From Bolinopsis microptera (lineage: Eukaryota; Ctenophora; Tentaculata; Lobata; Bolinopsidae): a stretch of 64,000 nt of DNA. Under the pieces are notes generated by a model. It had not been told where the DNA came from, did not search any database, and saw only the letters and a list, made by a program, of their open reading frames with translations. The DNA lies in NCBI RefSeq assembly GCF_026151205.1, contig NC_087079.1:17602945-17666944 (forward strand), given 5' to 3'. Every line of letters begins with the position of its first letter. Positions within the stretch are counted from its first letter, which is position 1. The position numbers and the translations under genes are program-made. Positions 63,226-64,000 of the stretch are shown here, in pieces.

Positions 63226-64000
63226 GAAAATACTTAACTTAATTTTCCTGTCAAAAATACAATAATCGTGCACGGCTATTGCCAGTTTCTCTATATTTTT
63301 AGACTCTTTTAATTGTGTCAGTTTTATTTTTAACTGAGTCAGTCTCTATTTTTCAAAGTTTTTTAATTGTTTTATTCGTTGGGTAAACTAGGTGTTAAAT
63401 TCCTATAGCCTAGTAGTAATGAGTTACTATAGTAATGAGTTGTAAAGTTGCAAACAAGGAATGTGATGAAAATATTGTCCGTGTGCCGAAAAAAAATTAT
63501 AGTAAATATCTGCAGCTAACTCTATTAATACTCGAATTGTTGTAAATTTAGTGATCGTTAGGTTTCTTTATTGGTGTTATAATAATATGCAAGACATTGT
63601 TTTACCTTTGTTAAAACTAACCTTGCTTAGTAAAATAAGCGTAGCCAAGCGTGCTGTTATTCTCATCTGAATGATTGGTGAAATCTTGTATCTTATCGAA
63701 AACTGTTGCATCCTGTCTTTCGTTCTTTTGTTATCTCTTATCTGACTTACAGTACAATTATTGTATCGAGTGGTTAGTCTTAAAACGTGACCCCCCCCCC
63801 CGGCCCTTAAAACGTGATATCCTTACATCAAGGGTTATAACTTGCACACATAGCTCTAGTACTCATGAATAAAGGCTGCTTTCTCTCTTCAGTTGCTCAG
63901 CGGTTTTGGGGACTGGTAGATCAGTCTAAATGCTAAATTCTTCTCCTCGCTAAGAGAATAGCTAAGAGAATTATCGCAATCTGAGGTGCTGACTAGAATA
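63226..64000. other. Intergenic DNA at the window end
   Basis: AT-rich, with a poly-C run near 63791-63800. No gene is supported. Confidence 0.4.

Overview
The window reads as nuclear DNA of an invertebrate animal. It is AT-rich. Its genes have small introns with GT..AG ends, an LDLa-repeat 7TM receptor, a pentraxin-domain secreted protein, a PARG and a Death domain. Minisatellites, MITEs, LINEs and a Ty3/gypsy fragment fill much of the rest. The content is compatible with a cnidarian or similar early-branching animal, but the sequence does not fix the taxon.

Layout. 0-1.5 kb and 15.2-16.4 kb hold two near-identical four-exon genes for an NADPH-dependent FMN reductase-like flavoprotein, both on the minus strand. 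Between them lie LINE reverse-transcriptase remnants, inverted-repeat elements, a hAT-type MITE nested in another element, and a plus-strand LDLa-rich 7TM receptor (10.4-14.4 kb) with a long Ala/Glu/Thr/Pro repeat tail. 17.5-23.4 kb is dominated by three minisatellites (11, 11 and 45 bp units). 23.4-27.6 kb is repeat debris with a LINE RT fragment and a MULE-like transposase remnant. 27.6-30.9 kb holds two 757-bp copies of one mobile element in opposite orientation. The second copy splits the coding exon of a pentraxin-domain gene. One end of the element folds on paper into a cloverleaf with three arms.

31-40 kb contains dispersed repeats, a decayed gypsy integrase, hAT MITEs with exact 8-bp target duplications, and a decayed LINE with an RNase H remnant and a 14-bp target duplication. 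40.4-41.8 kb is an intact poly(ADP-ribose) glycohydrolase catalytic protein. A truncated copy of its start lies at 42.2 kb, followed at once by three exons that encode a Death domain. 43.3-49.3 kb is two 19-bp minisatellites and intergenic DNA.

50.35-61.2 kb is a 46-bp minisatellite interrupted by a 9,048-bp insertion. The insertion has hAT-like terminal inverted repeats and an exact 8-bp target duplication. Inside it is a two-ORF non-LTR retrotransposon with both frames open. ORF2 has an APE endonuclease and a reverse transcriptase. ORF1 carries a transmembrane helix, what looks like an AlkB-type dioxygenase fold without its iron ligands, a coiled coil and an SGNH esterase. The last 2.8 kb is intergenic with small hairpins and microsatellites.

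The cellular genes do not form an evident pathway. The themes are recent duplication (FMN reductase, PARG start) and mobile elements remodelling genes (pentraxin, possibly the PARG-Death locus).
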